Positions 34,001-49,000 of a stretch of DNA of 64,000 nt are shown piece by piece. Position 1 is the stretch's first letter, and each line of letters opens with the position of its first letter. The DNA is taken from assembly GCA_012295275.1 (NCBI GenBank), contig CM022671.1, positions 15,176,956 to 15,240,955 on the forward strand, read 5' to 3'. Below the pieces are notes generated by a model. It was not told the DNA's origin and did no database searches. It saw nothing but the letters and a program-made list of their open reading frames with translations. The stretch comes from Chrysomallon squamiferum (Eukaryota > Mollusca > Gastropoda > Neomphalida > Peltospiridae). Position numbers and translations under genes: made by a program.

Positions 34001-37000
34001 AACAATCAGAATAAAAAGAAAACTGCTGATGATGATAACAATGAGAGTTATACTAGTAATGATGCAATCAATTTCCATTTGTTTTAAAATTTGTCGAAAT
34101 GTCAGTATTTCATTTAAGAGTTTGGTTTCTCATCATGAGAAGAGGAAAATGAAGAGAAGAATCTACACATGCATCTTCTGCTTAAGAATGCTGCCGGAGA
34201 AGGACATCACATAAATGGTGAAAAGAAATGCCTGTACATTTTGTTAAGAACAGATTAGCAAAAAGTGGGAAAAAACATATTTGTTTTAAAAAAGTAATTG
34301 AAAAGAAAGTGAAAAATTATGTTACTAATAAGAGCAATTATTATTAAAATAATAATAAAATAATAATAGTGATGAATCTGATAATACAATAATGAAGATA
34401 TCAGAACAGTAAGAAAGATGACTTCAACATGATGATGATCATCATCATAGAAGAAAATAAAAGAATTATCATGATGACTAATAAGGGTAACACCAGTAAA
34501 GATGAAATTAATTATGTACTGATTCAAAGTTTGTTCAATCAAATATTCATATTTCTACGTTTTTTTTTTTATCTGACGATGAAAAGAATCTACACATGCA
34601 TCTTCTGGTTAAGAATGCCGCTGGAGAAGGACATCTCCGAAAATGTAAACAGAAATGTCTGTACATTTTGTGTAGAACAGATTAACAAAAAGTGAAAAGG
34701 AAAAATAGTTTTTTTTTTGAAAAAATAATTAAAATCGAATCAAATAAATTAATAGTAATAATAATAATAATAAGTAAAATAATATTAAAAATATTAACAG
34801 CAATGATAATGATTGTGACAATAATGAAGTTAACAAGAACAATAACAACGATGACATAATCATCATCATCATCATGTTCAAACAGAATAATAAGAATAAT
34901 GATGATGGTAACAATAAGAGTAATACTAGTAATGATGCAATTAATTTGATAAATGTTTTATATTTTTTGAAAAGAAATACTGACATTTCTACCGTTTGTT
35001 TTCTCAGGATGACCAAAGAAAATGAAGACGACAGACTACACATGCATCTTCTGCTTAAGAATTCTGAAGGGGAAGGACATCACCTAAATGGTAAACAGAA
35101 ATGCCTGTACATTTTTTGTGAAATGATTAGTAAAAAGTGAAAAATACAAATATTTGCTTTAGAAAAGTAATTAAAATAAAATGAAATAAATTAATAGTAT
35201 GAAAATAATTTTAAAAAAAAAATAATTAAAATATTAATAGTGATAATACTGATAATGGCAATAATGAAGTAAAAAAAATAATAACAATGATGGTATCATC
35301 ATCATCATCATCATCAACAATCAGAATAAAAGGAAAACTGCTGATGATGATAACAATGAGAGTTATACTAGTAATGATGCAATCAATTTCCATTTGTTTT
35401 AAAATTTGTCGAAATGTCAGTATTTCATTTAAGAGTTTGGTTTCTCATCATGAGAAGAGGAAAATGAAGAGAAGAATCTACACATGCATCTTCTGCTTAA
35501 GAATGCTGCCGGAGAAGGACATCACATAAATGGTGAAAAGAAATGCCTGTACATTTTGTTAAGAACAGATTAGCAAAAAGGGAAAAAAAAACATATTTGT
35601 TTTAAAAAAAAGTAATTGAAAAGAAAGTGAAAAATTATGTTACTAATAAGAGCAATTATTATTAAAATAATAATAAAATAATAATAGTGATGAATCTGAT
35701 AATACAATAATGAAGATATCAGAACAGTAAGAAAGATGACTTCAACATGATGATGATGATCATCATCAAAAGAAAAAAAAAAAGAATTATCATGATGACT
35801 AATAATAAGGGTAACACCAGTAAAGATGAAATTAATTATGTACTGATTCAAAGTTTGTTCAATCAAATATTCATATTTCTACGTTTTTTTTTATCTGACG
35901 ATGAAAAGAATCTACACATGCATCTTCTGGTTAAGAATGCCGCTGGAGAAGGACATCTCCGAAAATGTAAACAGAAATGTCTGTACATTTTGTGTAGAAC
36001 AGATTAACAAAAAGTGAAAAGGAAAAATAGTTTTTTTTTTAGAAAAAATAATTAAAATCGAATCAAATAAATTAATAGTAATAATAATAATAATAAGTAA
36101 AATAATATTAAAAATATTAACAGCAATGATAATGATTGTGACAATAATGAAGTTAACAAGAACAATAACAACGATGACATAATCATCATCATCATCATGT
36201 TCAAACAGAATAATAAGAATAATGATGATGGTAACAATAAGAGTAATACTAGTAATGATGCAATTAATTTGATAAATGTTTTATATTTTTTTTAAAGAAA
36301 TACTGACATTTCTACCGTTTGTTTTCTCAGGATGACCAAAGAAAATGAAGACGACAGACTACACATGCATCTTCTGCTTAAGAATTCTGAAGGGGAAGGA
36401 CATCACCTAAATGGTAAACAGAAATGCCTGTACATTTTTCGTGAAATGATTAGTAAAAAGTGAAAAATACAAATATTTGCTTTAGAAAAGTAATTAAAAT
36501 AAAATGAAATAAATTAATAGTATGAAAATAATTTTAAAAAAAAAAATAATTAAAATATTAATAGTGATAATACTGATAATGGCAATAATGAAGTAAAAAA
36601 AATAATAACAATGATGGTATCATCATCATCATCATCATCAACAATCAGAATAAAAGGAAAACTGCTGATGATGATAACAATGAGAGTTATACTAGTAATG
36701 ATGCAATCAATTTCCATTTGTTTTAAAATTTGTCGAAATGTCAGTATTTCATTTAAGAGTTTGGTTTCTCATCATGAGAAGAGGAAAATGAAGAGAAGAA
36801 TCTACACATGCATCTTCTGCTTAAGAATGCTGCCGGAGAAGGACATCACATAAATGGTGAAAAGAAATGCCTGTACATTTTGTTAAGAACAGATTAGCAA
36901 AAAGTGGGAAAAAACATATTTGTTTTAAAAAAGTAATTGAAAAGAAAGTGAAAAATTATGTTACTAATAAGAGCAATTATTATTAAAATAATAATAAAAT

Positions 37001-40000
37001 AATAATAGTGATGAATCTGATAATACAATAATGAAGATATCAGAACAGTAAGAAAGATGACTTCAACATGATGATGATGATCATCATCAAAGAAAATAAA
37101 GAGAATTATCATGATGACTAATAAGGGTAACACCAGTAAAGATGAAATTAATTATGTACTGATTCAAAGTTTGTTCAATCAAATATTCATATTTCTACGT
37201 TTTTTTTATCTGACGATGAAAAGAATCTACACATGCATCTTCTGGTTAAGAATGCCGCTGGAGAAGGACATCTCCGAAAATGTAAACAGAAATGTCTGTA
37301 CATTTTGTGTAGAACAGATTAACAAAAAGTGAAAAGGAAAAATAGTTTTTTTTTTAGAAAAAATAATTAAAATCGAATCAAATAAATTAATAGTAATAAT
37401 AATAATAATAAGTAAAATAATATTAAAAATATTAACAGCAATGATAATGATTGTGACAATAATGAAGTTAACAAGAACAATAACAACGATGACATAATCA
37501 TCATCATCATCATCATGTTCAAACAGAATAATAAGAATAATGATGATGGTAACAATAAGAGTAATACTAGTAATGATGCAATTAATTTGATAAATGTTTT
37601 ATATTTTTTGAAAAGAAATACTGACATTTCTACCGTTTGTTTTCTCAGGATGACCAAAGAAAATGAAGACGACAGACTACACATGCATCTTCTGCTTAAG
37701 AATTCTGAAGGGGAAGGACATCACCTAAATGGTAAACAGAAATGCCTGTACATTTTTTTTCGTGAAATGATTAGTAAAAAGTGAAAAATACAAATATTTG
37801 CTTTAGAAAAGTAATTAAAATAAAATGAAATAAATTAATAGTATGAAAATAATTTAAAAAAAAAAAATTAAAATATTAATAGTGATAATACTGATAATGG
37901 CAATAATGAAGTAAAAAAAATAATAACAATGATGGTATCATCATCATCATCATCATCATCAACAATCAGAATAAAAGGAAAACTGCTGATGATGATAACA
38001 ATGAGAGTTATACTAGTAATGATGCAATCAATTTCCATTTGTTTTAAAATTTGTCGAAATGTCAGTATTTCATTTAAGAGTTTGGTTTCTCATCATGAGA
38101 AGAGGAAAATGAAGAGAAGAATCTACACATGCATCTTCTGCTTAAGAATGCTGCCGGAGAAGGACATCACATAAATGGTGAAAAGAAATGCCTGTACATT
38201 TTGTTAAGAACAGATTAGCAAAAAAAGTGGGAAAAAAACATATTTGTTTTAAAAAGTAATTGAAAAGAAAGTGAAAAATTATGTTACTAATAAGAGCAAT
38301 TATTATTAAAATAATAATAAAATAATAATAGTGATGAATCTGATAATACAATAATGAAGATATCAGAACAGTAAGAAAGATGACTTCAACATGATGATGA
38401 TGATCATCATCAAAGAAAAAAAAAAAAAATTATCATGATGACTAATAAGGGGGTAACACCAGTAAAGATGAAATTAATTATGTACTGATTCAAAGTTTGT
38501 TCAATCAAATATTCATATTTCTACGTTTTTTTTATCTGACGATGAAAAGAATCTACACATGCATCTTCTGGTTAAGAATGCCGCTGGAGAAGGACATCTC
38601 CGAAAATGTAAACAGAAATGTCTGTACATTTTGTGTAGAACAGATTAACAAAAAGTGAAAAGGAAAAATAGTTTTTTTTTTAGAAAAAATAATTAAAATC
38701 GAATCAAATAAATTAATAGTAATAATAATAATAATAAGTAAAATAATATTAAAAATATTAACAGCAATGATAATGATTGTGACAATAATGAAGTTAACAA
38801 GAACAATAACAACGATGACATAATCATCATCATCATCATCATTCAAACAGAATAATAAGAATAATGATGATGGTAACAATAAGAGTAATACTAGTAATGA
38901 TGCAATTAATTTGATAAATGTTTTATATTTTTTGGAAAGAAATACTGACATTTCTACCGTTTGTTTTCTCAGGATGACCAAAGAAAATGAAGACGACAGA
39001 CTACACATGCATCTTCTGCTTAAGAATTCTGAAGGGGAAGGACATCACCTAAATGGTAAACAGAAATGCCTGTACATTTTTCGTGAAATGATTAGTAAAA
39101 AGTGAAAAATACAAATATTTGCTTTAGAAAAGTAATTAAAATAAAATGAAATAAATTAATAGTATGAAAATAATTTTAAAAAAAAAAAATAAAATATTAA
39201 TAGTGATAATACTGATAATGGCAATAATGAAGTAAAAAAATAATAACAATGATGGTATCATCATCATCATCATCATCAACAATCAGAATAAAAGGAAAAC
39301 TGCTGATGATGATAACAATGAGAGTTATACTAGTAATGATGCAATCAATTTCCATTTGTTTTAAAATTTGTCGAAATGTCAGTATTTCATTTAAGAGTTT
39401 GGTTTCTCATCATGAGAAGAGGAAAATGAAGAGAAGAATCTACACATGCATCTTCTGCTTAAGAATGCTGCCGGAGAAGGACATCACATAAATGGTGAAA
39501 AGAAATGCCTGTACATTTTGTTAAGAACAGATTAGCAAAAAGTGGGAAAAAACATATTTGTTTTAAAAAAGTAATTGAAAAGAAAGTGAAAAATTATGTT
39601 ACTAATAAGAGCAATTATTATTAAAATAATAATAAAATAATAATAGTGATGAATCTGATAATACAATAATGAAGATATCAGAACAGTAAGAAAGATGACT
39701 TCAACATGATGATGATCATCATCATCAAAGAAAATAAAAAGAATTATCATGATGACTAATAAGGGTAACACCAGTAAAGATGAAATTAATTATGTACTGA
39801 TTCAAAGTTTGTTCAATCAAATATTCATATTTCTACGTTTTTTTTTATCTGACGATGAAAAGAATCTACACATGCATCTTCTGGTTAAGAATGCCGCTGG
39901 AGAAGGACATCTCCGAAAATGTAAACAGAAATGTCTGTACATTTTGTGTAGAACAGATTAACAAAAAGTGAAAAGGAAAAATAGTTTTTTTTTTAGAAAA

Positions 40001-43000
40001 AATAATTAAAATCGAATCAAATAAATTAATAGTAATAATAATAATAATAAGTAAAATAATATTAAAAATATTAACAGCAATGATAATGATTGTGACAATA
40101 ATGAAGTTAACAAGAACAATAACAACGATGACATAATCATCATCATCATCATCATGTTCAAACAGAATAATAAGAATAATGATGATGGTAACAATAAGAG
40201 TAATACTAGTAATGATGCAATTAATTTGATAAATGTTTTATATTTTTTGAAAAGAAATACTGACATTTCTACCGTTTGTTTTCTCAGGATGACCAAAGAA
40301 AATGAAGACGACAGACTACACATGCATCTTCTGCTTAAGAATTCTGAAGGGGAAGGACATCACCTAAATGGTAAACAGAAATGCCTGTACATTTTTCGTG
40401 AAATGATTAGTAAAAAGTGAAAAATACAAATATTTGCTTTAGAAAAGTAATTAAAATAAAATGAAATAAATTAATAGTATGAAAATAATTTAAAAAAAAA
40501 TAATTAAAATATTAATAGTGATAATACTGATAATGGCAATAATGAAGTAAAAAAAATAATAACAATGATGGTATCATCATCATCATCATCATCATCAACA
40601 ATCAGAATAAAAGGAAAACTGCTGATGATGATAACAATGAGAGTTATACTAGTAATGATGCAATCAATTTCCATTTGTTTTAAAATTTGTCGAAATGTCA
40701 GTATTTCATTTAAGAGTTTGGTTTCTCATCATGAGAAGAGGAAAATGAAGAGAAGAATCTACACATGCATCTTCTGCTTAAGAATGCTGCCGGAGAAGGA
40801 CATCACATAAATGGTGAAAAGAAATGCCTGTACATTTTGTTAAGAACAGATTAGCAAAAAGTGGGAAAAAACATATTTGTTTTAAAAAAGTAATTGAAAA
40901 GAAAGTGAAAAATTATGTTACTAATAAGAGCAATTATTATTAAAATAATAATAAAATAATAATAGTGATGAATCTGATAATACAATAATGAAGATATCAG
41001 AACAGTAAGAAAGATGACTTCAACATGATGATGATCATCATCATCAAAGAAAATAAAAAGAATTATCATGATGACTAATAAGGGTAACACCAGTAAAGAT
41101 GAAATTAATTATGTACTGATTCAAAGTTTGTTCAATCAAATATTCATATTTCTACGTTTTTTTTTTATCTGACGATGAAAAGAATCTACACATGCATCTT
41201 CTGGTTAAGAATGCCGCTGGAGAAGGACATCTCCGAAAATGTAAACAGAAATGTCTGTACATTTTGTGTAGAACAGATTAACAAAAAGTGAAAAGGAAAA
41301 ATAGTTTTTTTTTTTAGAAAAAATAATTAAAATCGAATCAAATAAATTAATAGTAATAATAATAATAATAAGTAAAATAATATTAAAAATATTAACAGCA
41401 ATGATAATGATTGTGACAATAATGAAGTTAACAAGAACAATAACAACGATGACATAATCATCATCATCATCATCATGTTCAAACAGAATAATAAGAATAA
41501 TGATGATGGTAACAATAAGAGTAATACTAGTAATGATGCAATTAATTTGATAAATGTTTTATATTTTTTTAAAAGAAATACTGACATTTCTACCGTTTGT
41601 TTTCTCAGGATGACCAAAGAAAATGAAGACGACAGACTACACATGCATCTTCTGCTTAAGAATTCTGAAGGGGAAGGACATCACCTAAATGGTAAACAGA
41701 AATGCCTGTACATTTTTCGTGAAATGATTAGTAAAAAGTGAAAAATACAAATATTTGCTTTAGAAAAGTAATTAAAATAAAATGAAATAAATTAATAGTA
41801 TGAAAATAATTTTAAAAAAATAATTAAAATATTAATAGTGATAATACTGATAATGGCAATAATGAAGTAAAAAAATAATAACAATGATGGTATCATCATC
41901 ATCATCATCATCATCAACAATCAGAATAAAAGGAAAACTGCTGATGATGATAACAATGAGAGTTATACTAGTAATGATGCAATCAATTTCCATTTGTTTT
42001 AAAATTTGTCGAAATGTCAGTATTTCATTTAAGAGTTTGGTTTCTCATCATGAGAAGAGGAAAATGAAGAGAAGAATCTACACATGCATCTTCTGCTTAA
42101 GAATGCTGCCGGAGAAGGACATCACATAAATGGTGAAAAGAAATGCCTGTACATTTTGTTAAGAACAGATTAGCAAAAAGTGGGAAAAAACATATTTGTT
42201 TTAAAAAAGGTATTGAAAAGAAAGTGAAAAATTATGTTACTAATAAGAGCAATTATTATTAAAATAATAATAAAATAATAATAGTGATGAATCTGATAAT
42301 ACAATAATGAAGATATCAGAACAGTAAGAAAGATGACTTCAACATGATGATGATCATCATCATCAAAGAAAATAAAAAGAATTATCATGATGACTAATAA
42401 GGGTAACACCAGTAAAGATGAAATTAATTATGTACTGATTCAAAGTTTGTTCAATCAAATATTCATATTTCTACGTTTTTTTTATCTGACGATGAAAAGA
42501 ATCTACACATGCATCTTCTGGTTAAGAATGCCGCTGGAGAAGGACATCTCCGAAAATGTAAACAGAAATGTCTGTACATTTTGTGTAGAACAGATTAACA
42601 AAAAGTGAAAAGGAAAAATAGTTTTTTTTTTAGAAAAAATAATTAAAATCGAATCAAATAAATTAATAGTAATAATAATAATAATAAGTAAAATAATATT
42701 AAAAATATTAACAGCAATGATAATGATTGTGACAATAATGAAGTTAACAAGAACAATAACAACGATGACATAATCATCATCATCATCATCATGTCCAAAC
42801 AGAATAATAAGAATAATGATGATGGTAACAATAAGAGTAATACTAGTAATGATGCAATTAATTTGATAAATGTTTTATATTTTTTTAAAAGAAATACTGA
42901 CATTTCTACCGTTTGTTTTCTCAGGATGACGAAAGAAAATGAAGACGACAGACTACACATGCATCTTCTGCTTAAGAATTCTGAAGGGGAAGGACATCAC

Positions 43001-46000
43001 CTAAATGGTAAACAGAAATGCCTGTACATTTTTTTCGTGAAATGATTAGTAAAAAAAGTGAAAAATACAAATATTTGCTTTAGAAAAGTAATTAAAATAA
43101 AATGAAATAAATTAATAGTATGAAAATAATTTAAAAAAAAATAATTAAAATATTAATAGTGATAATACTGATAATGGCAATAATGAAGTAAAAAAAATAA
43201 TAACAATGATGGTATCATCATCATCATCATCATCAACAATCAGAATAAAAGGAAAACTGCTGATGATGATAACAATGAGAGTTATACTAGTAATGATGCA
43301 ATCAATTTCCATTTGTTTTAAAATTTGTCGAAATGTCAGTATTTCATTTAAGAGTTTGGTTTCTCATCATGAGAAGAGGAAAATGAAGAGAAGAATCTAC
43401 ACATGCATCTTCTGCTTAAGAATGCTGCCGGAGAAGGACATCACATAAATGGTGAAAAGAAATGCCTGTACATTTTGTTAAGAACAGATTAGCAAAAAGT
43501 GGGAAAAAACATATTTGTTTTAAAAAAGTAATTGAAAAGAAAGTGAAAAATTATGTTACTAATAAGAGCAATTATTATTAAAATAATAATAAAATAATAA
43601 TAGTGATGAATCTGATAATACAATAATGAAGATATCAGAACAGTAAGAAAGATGACTTCAACATGATGATGATGATCATCATCATCAAAGAAAATAAAAA
43701 GAATTATCATGATGACTAATAAGGGTAACACCAGTAAAGATGAAATTAATTATGTACTGATTCAAAGTTTGTTCAATCAAATATTCATATTTCTACGTTT
43801 TTTTTATCTGACGATGAAAAGAATCTACACATGCATCTTCTGGTTAAGAATGCCGCTGGAGAAGGACATCTCCGAAAATGTAAACAGAAATGTCTGTACA
43901 TTTTGTGTAGAACAGATTAACAAAAAGTGAAAAGGAAAAATAGTTTTTTTTTTTAGAAAAAATAATTAAAATCGAATCAAATAAATTAATAGTAATAATA
44001 ATAATAATAAGTAAAATAATATTAAAAATATTAACAGCAATGATAATGATTGTGACAATAATGAAGTTAACAAGAACAATAACAACGATGACATAATCAT
44101 CATCATCATCATCATGTTCAAACAGAATAATAAGAATAATGATGATGGTAACAATAAGAGTAATACTAGTAATGATGCAATTAATTTGATAAATGTTTTA
44201 TATTTTTTTAAAAGAAATACTGACATTTCTACCGTTTGTTTTCTCAGGATGACGAAAGAAAATGAAGACGACAGACTACACATGCATCTTCTGCTTAAGA
44301 ATTCTGAAGGGGAAGGACATCACCTAAATGGTAAACAGAAATGCCTGTACATTTTTCGTGAAATGATTAGTAAAAAGTGAAAAATACAAATATTTGCTTT
44401 AGAAAAGTAATTAAAATAAAATGAAATAAATTAATAGTATGAAAATAATTTAAAAAAAAAATTAAAATATTAATAGTGATAATACTGATAATGGCAATAA
44501 TGAAGTAAAAAAAATAATAACAATGATGGTATCATCATCATCATCATCATCAACAATCAGAATAAAAGGAAAACTGCTGATGATGATAACAATGAGAGTT
44601 ATACTAGTAATGATGCAATCAATTTCCATTTGTTTTAAAATTTGTCGAAATGTCAGTATTTCATTTAAGAGTTTGGTTTCTCATCATGAGAAGAGGAAAA
44701 TGAAGAGAAGAATCTACACATGCATCTTCTGCTTAAGAATGCTGCCGGAGAAGGACATCACATAAATGGTGAAAAGAAATGCCTGTACATTTTGTTAAGA
44801 ACAGATTAGCAAAAAGTGGGAAAAAACATATTTGTTTTAAAAAAGTAATTGAAAAGAAAGTGAAAAATTATGTTACTAATAAGAGCAATTATTATTAAAA
44901 TAATAATAAAATAATAATAGTGATGAATCTGATAATACAATAATGAAGATATCAGAACAGTAAGAAAGATGACTTCAACATGATGATGATGATCATCATC
45001 AAAGAAAATAAAGAGAATTATCATGATGACTAATAAGGGTAACACCAGTAAAGATGAAATTAATTATGTACTGATTCAAAGTTTGTTCAATCAAATATTC
45101 ATATTTCTACGTTTTTTTTATCTGACGATGAAAAGAATCTACACATGCATCTTCTGGTTAAGAATGCCGCTGGAGAAGGACATCTCCGAAAATGTAAACA
45201 GAAATGTCTGTACATTTTGTGTAGAACAGATTAACAAAAAGTGAAAAGGAAAAATAGTTTTTTTTTTAGAAAAAATAATTAAAATCGAATCAAATAAATT
45301 AATAGTAATAATAATAATAATAAGTAAAATAATATTAAAAATATTAACAGCAATGATAATGATTGTGACAATAATGAAGTTAACAAGAACAATAACAACG
45401 ATGACATAATCATCATCATCATCATGTTCAAACAGAATAATAAGAATAATGATGATGGTAACAATAAGAGTAATACTAGTAATGATGCAATTAATTTGAT
45501 AAATGTTTTATATTTTTTTTAAAGAAATACTGACATTTCTACCGTTTGTTTTCTCAGGATGACGAAAGAAAATGAAGGCGACAGACTACACATGCATCTT
45601 CTGCTTAAGAATTCTGAAGGGGAAGGACATCACCTAAATGGTAAACAGAAATGCCTGTACATTTTTTCGTGAAATGATTAGTAAAAAGTGAAAAATACAA
45701 ATATTTGCTTTAGAAAAGTAATTAAAATAAAATGAAATAAATTAATAGTATGAAAATAATTTAAAAAAAAATAATTAAAATATTAATAGTGATAATACTG
45801 ATAATGGCAATAATGAAGTAAAAAAAATAATAACAATGATGGTATCATCATCATCATCATCATCAACAATCAGAATAAAAGGAAAACTGCTGATGATGAT
45901 AACAATGAGAGTTATACTAGTAATGATGCAATCAATTTCCATTTGTTTTAAAATTTGTCGAAATGTCAGTATTTCATTTAAGAGTTTGGTTTCTCATCAT

Positions 46001-49000
46001 GAGAAGAGGAAAATTAAGAGAAGAATCTACACATGCATCTTCTGCTTAAGAATGCTGCCGGAGAAGGACATCACATAAATGGTGAAAAGAAATGCCTGTA
46101 CATTTTGTTAAGAACAGATTAGCAAAAAGTGGGAAAAAACATATTTGTTTTAAAAATTAATTGAAAAGAAAGTGAAAAATTATGTTACTAATAAGAGCAA
46201 TTATTATTAAAATAATAATAAAATAATAATAGTGATGAATCTGATAATACAATAATGAAGATATCAGAACAGTAAGAAAGATGACTTCAACATGATGATG
46301 ATCATCATCATCAAAGAAAATAAAAGAATTATCATGATGACTAATAAGGGTAACACCAGTAAAGATGAAATTAATTATGTACTGATTCAAAGTTTGTTCA
46401 ATCAAATATTCATATTTCTACGGTTTTTTATCTGACGATGAAAAGAATCTACACATGCATCTTCTGGTTAAGAATGCCGCTGGAGAAGGACATCTCCGAA
46501 AATGTAAACAGAAATGTCTGTACATTTTGTGTAGAACAGATTAACAAAAAGTGAAAAGGAAAAATAGTTTTTTTTTTTTTTTTAATAATTAAAATCGAAT
46601 CAAATAAATTAATAGTAATAATAATAATAATAAGTAAAATAATATTAAAAATATTAACAGCAATGATAATGATTGTGACAATAATGAAGTTAACAAGAAC
46701 AATAACAACGATGACATAATCATCATCATCATCATCATCATGTTCAAACAGAATAATAAGAATAATGATGATGGTAACAATAAGAGTAATACTAGTAATG
46801 ATGCAATTAATTTGATAAATGTTTTATATTTTTTGGAAAGAAATACTGACATTTCTACCGTTTGTTTTCTCAGGATGACCAAAGAAAATGAAGACGACAG
46901 ACTACACATGCATCTTCTGCTTAAGAATTCTGAAGGGGAAGGACATCACCTAAATGGTAAACAGAAATGCCTGTACATTTTTCGTGAAATGATTAGTAAA
47001 AAGTGAAAAATAAAAATATTTGCTTTAGAAAAGTAATTAAAATAAAATGAAATAAATTAATAGTAATGAAAATAATTTTAAAAAAAATAATTAAAATATT
47101 AATAGTGATAATACTGATAATGGCAATAATGAAGTAAAAAAAATAATAACAATGATGGTATCATCATCATCATCATCATCATCAACAATCAGAATAAAAG
47201 GAAAACTGCTGATGATGATAACAATGAGAGTTATACTAGTAATGATGCAATCAATTTCCATTTGTTTTAAAATTTGTCGAAATGTCAGTATTTCATTTAA
47301 GAGTTTGGTTTCTCATCATGAGAAGAGGAAAATGAAGAGAAGAATCTACACATGCATCTTCTGCTTAAGAATGCTGCCGGAGAAGGACATCACATAAATG
47401 GTGAAAAGAAATGCCTGTACATTTTGTTAAGAACAGATTAGCAAAAAGTGGGAAAAAACATATTTGTTTTAAAAAAGTAATTGAAAAGAAAGTGAAAAAT
47501 TATGTTACTAATAAGAGCAATTATTATTAAAATAATAATAAAATAATAATAGTGATGAATCTGATAATACAATAATGAAGATATCAGAACAGTAAGAAAG
47601 ATGACTTCAACATGATGATGATGATCATCATCAAAGAAAATAAAGAGAATTATCATGATGACTAATAAGGGTAACACCAGTAAAGATGAAATTAATTATG
47701 TACTGATTCAAAGTTTGTTCAATCAAATATTCATATTTCTACGTTTTTTTTATCTGACGATGAAAAGAATCTACACATGCATCTTCTGGTTAAGAATGCC
47801 GCTGGAGAAGGACATCTCCGAAAATGTAAACAGAAATGTCTGTACATTTTGTGTAGAACAGATTAACAAAAAGTGAAAAGGAAAAATAGTTTTTTTTTTA
47901 GAAAAAATAATTAAAATCGAATCAAATAAATTAATAGTAATAATAATAATAATAATAAGTAAAATAATATTAAAAATATTAACAGCAATGATAATGATTG
48001 TGACAATAATGAAGTTAACAAGAACAATAACAACGATGACATAATCATCATCATCATCATGTTCAAACAGAATAATAAGAATAATGATGATGGTAACAAT
48101 AAGAGTAATACTAGTAATGATGCAATTAATTTGATAAATGTTTTATATTTTTTTTTTTTTAAAAGAAATACTGACATTTCTACCGTTTGTTTTCTCAGGA
48201 TGACGAAAGAAAATGAAGGCGACAGACTACACATGCATCTTCTGCTTAAGAATTCTGAAGGGGAAGGACATCACCTAAATGGTAAACAGAAATGCCTGTA
48301 CATTTTTCGTGAAATGATTAGTAAAAAGTGAAAAATACAAATATTTGCTTTAGAAAAGTAATTAAAATAAAATGAAATAAATTAATAGTATGAAAATAAT
48401 TTTAAAAAAATAATTAAAATATTAATAGTGATAATACTGATAATGGCAATAATGAAGTAAAAAAAATAATAACAATGATGGTATCATCATCATCATCATC
48501 ATCAACAATCAGAATAAAAGGAAAACTGCTGATGATGATAACAATGAGAGTTATACTAGTAATGATGCAATCAATTTCCATTTGTTTTAAAATTTGTCGA
48601 AATGTCAGTATTTCATTTAAGAGTTTGGTTTCTCATCATGAGAAGAGGAAAATGAAGAGAAGAATCTACACATGCATCTTCTGCTTAAGAATGCTGCCGG
48701 AGAAGGACATCACATAAATGGTGAAAAGAAATGCCTGTACATTTTGTTAAGAACAGATTAGCAAAAAGTGGGAAAAACATATTTGTTTTAAAAAAAAGTA
48801 ATTGAAAAGAAAGAGAAAAATTATGTTACTAATAAGAGCAATTATTATTAAAATAATAATAAAATAATAATAGTGATGAATCTGATAATACAATAATGAA
48901 GATATCAGAACAGTAAGAAAGATGACTTCAACATGATGATGATGATCATCATCAAAGAAAATAAAGAGAATTATCATGATGACTAATAAGGATAACACCA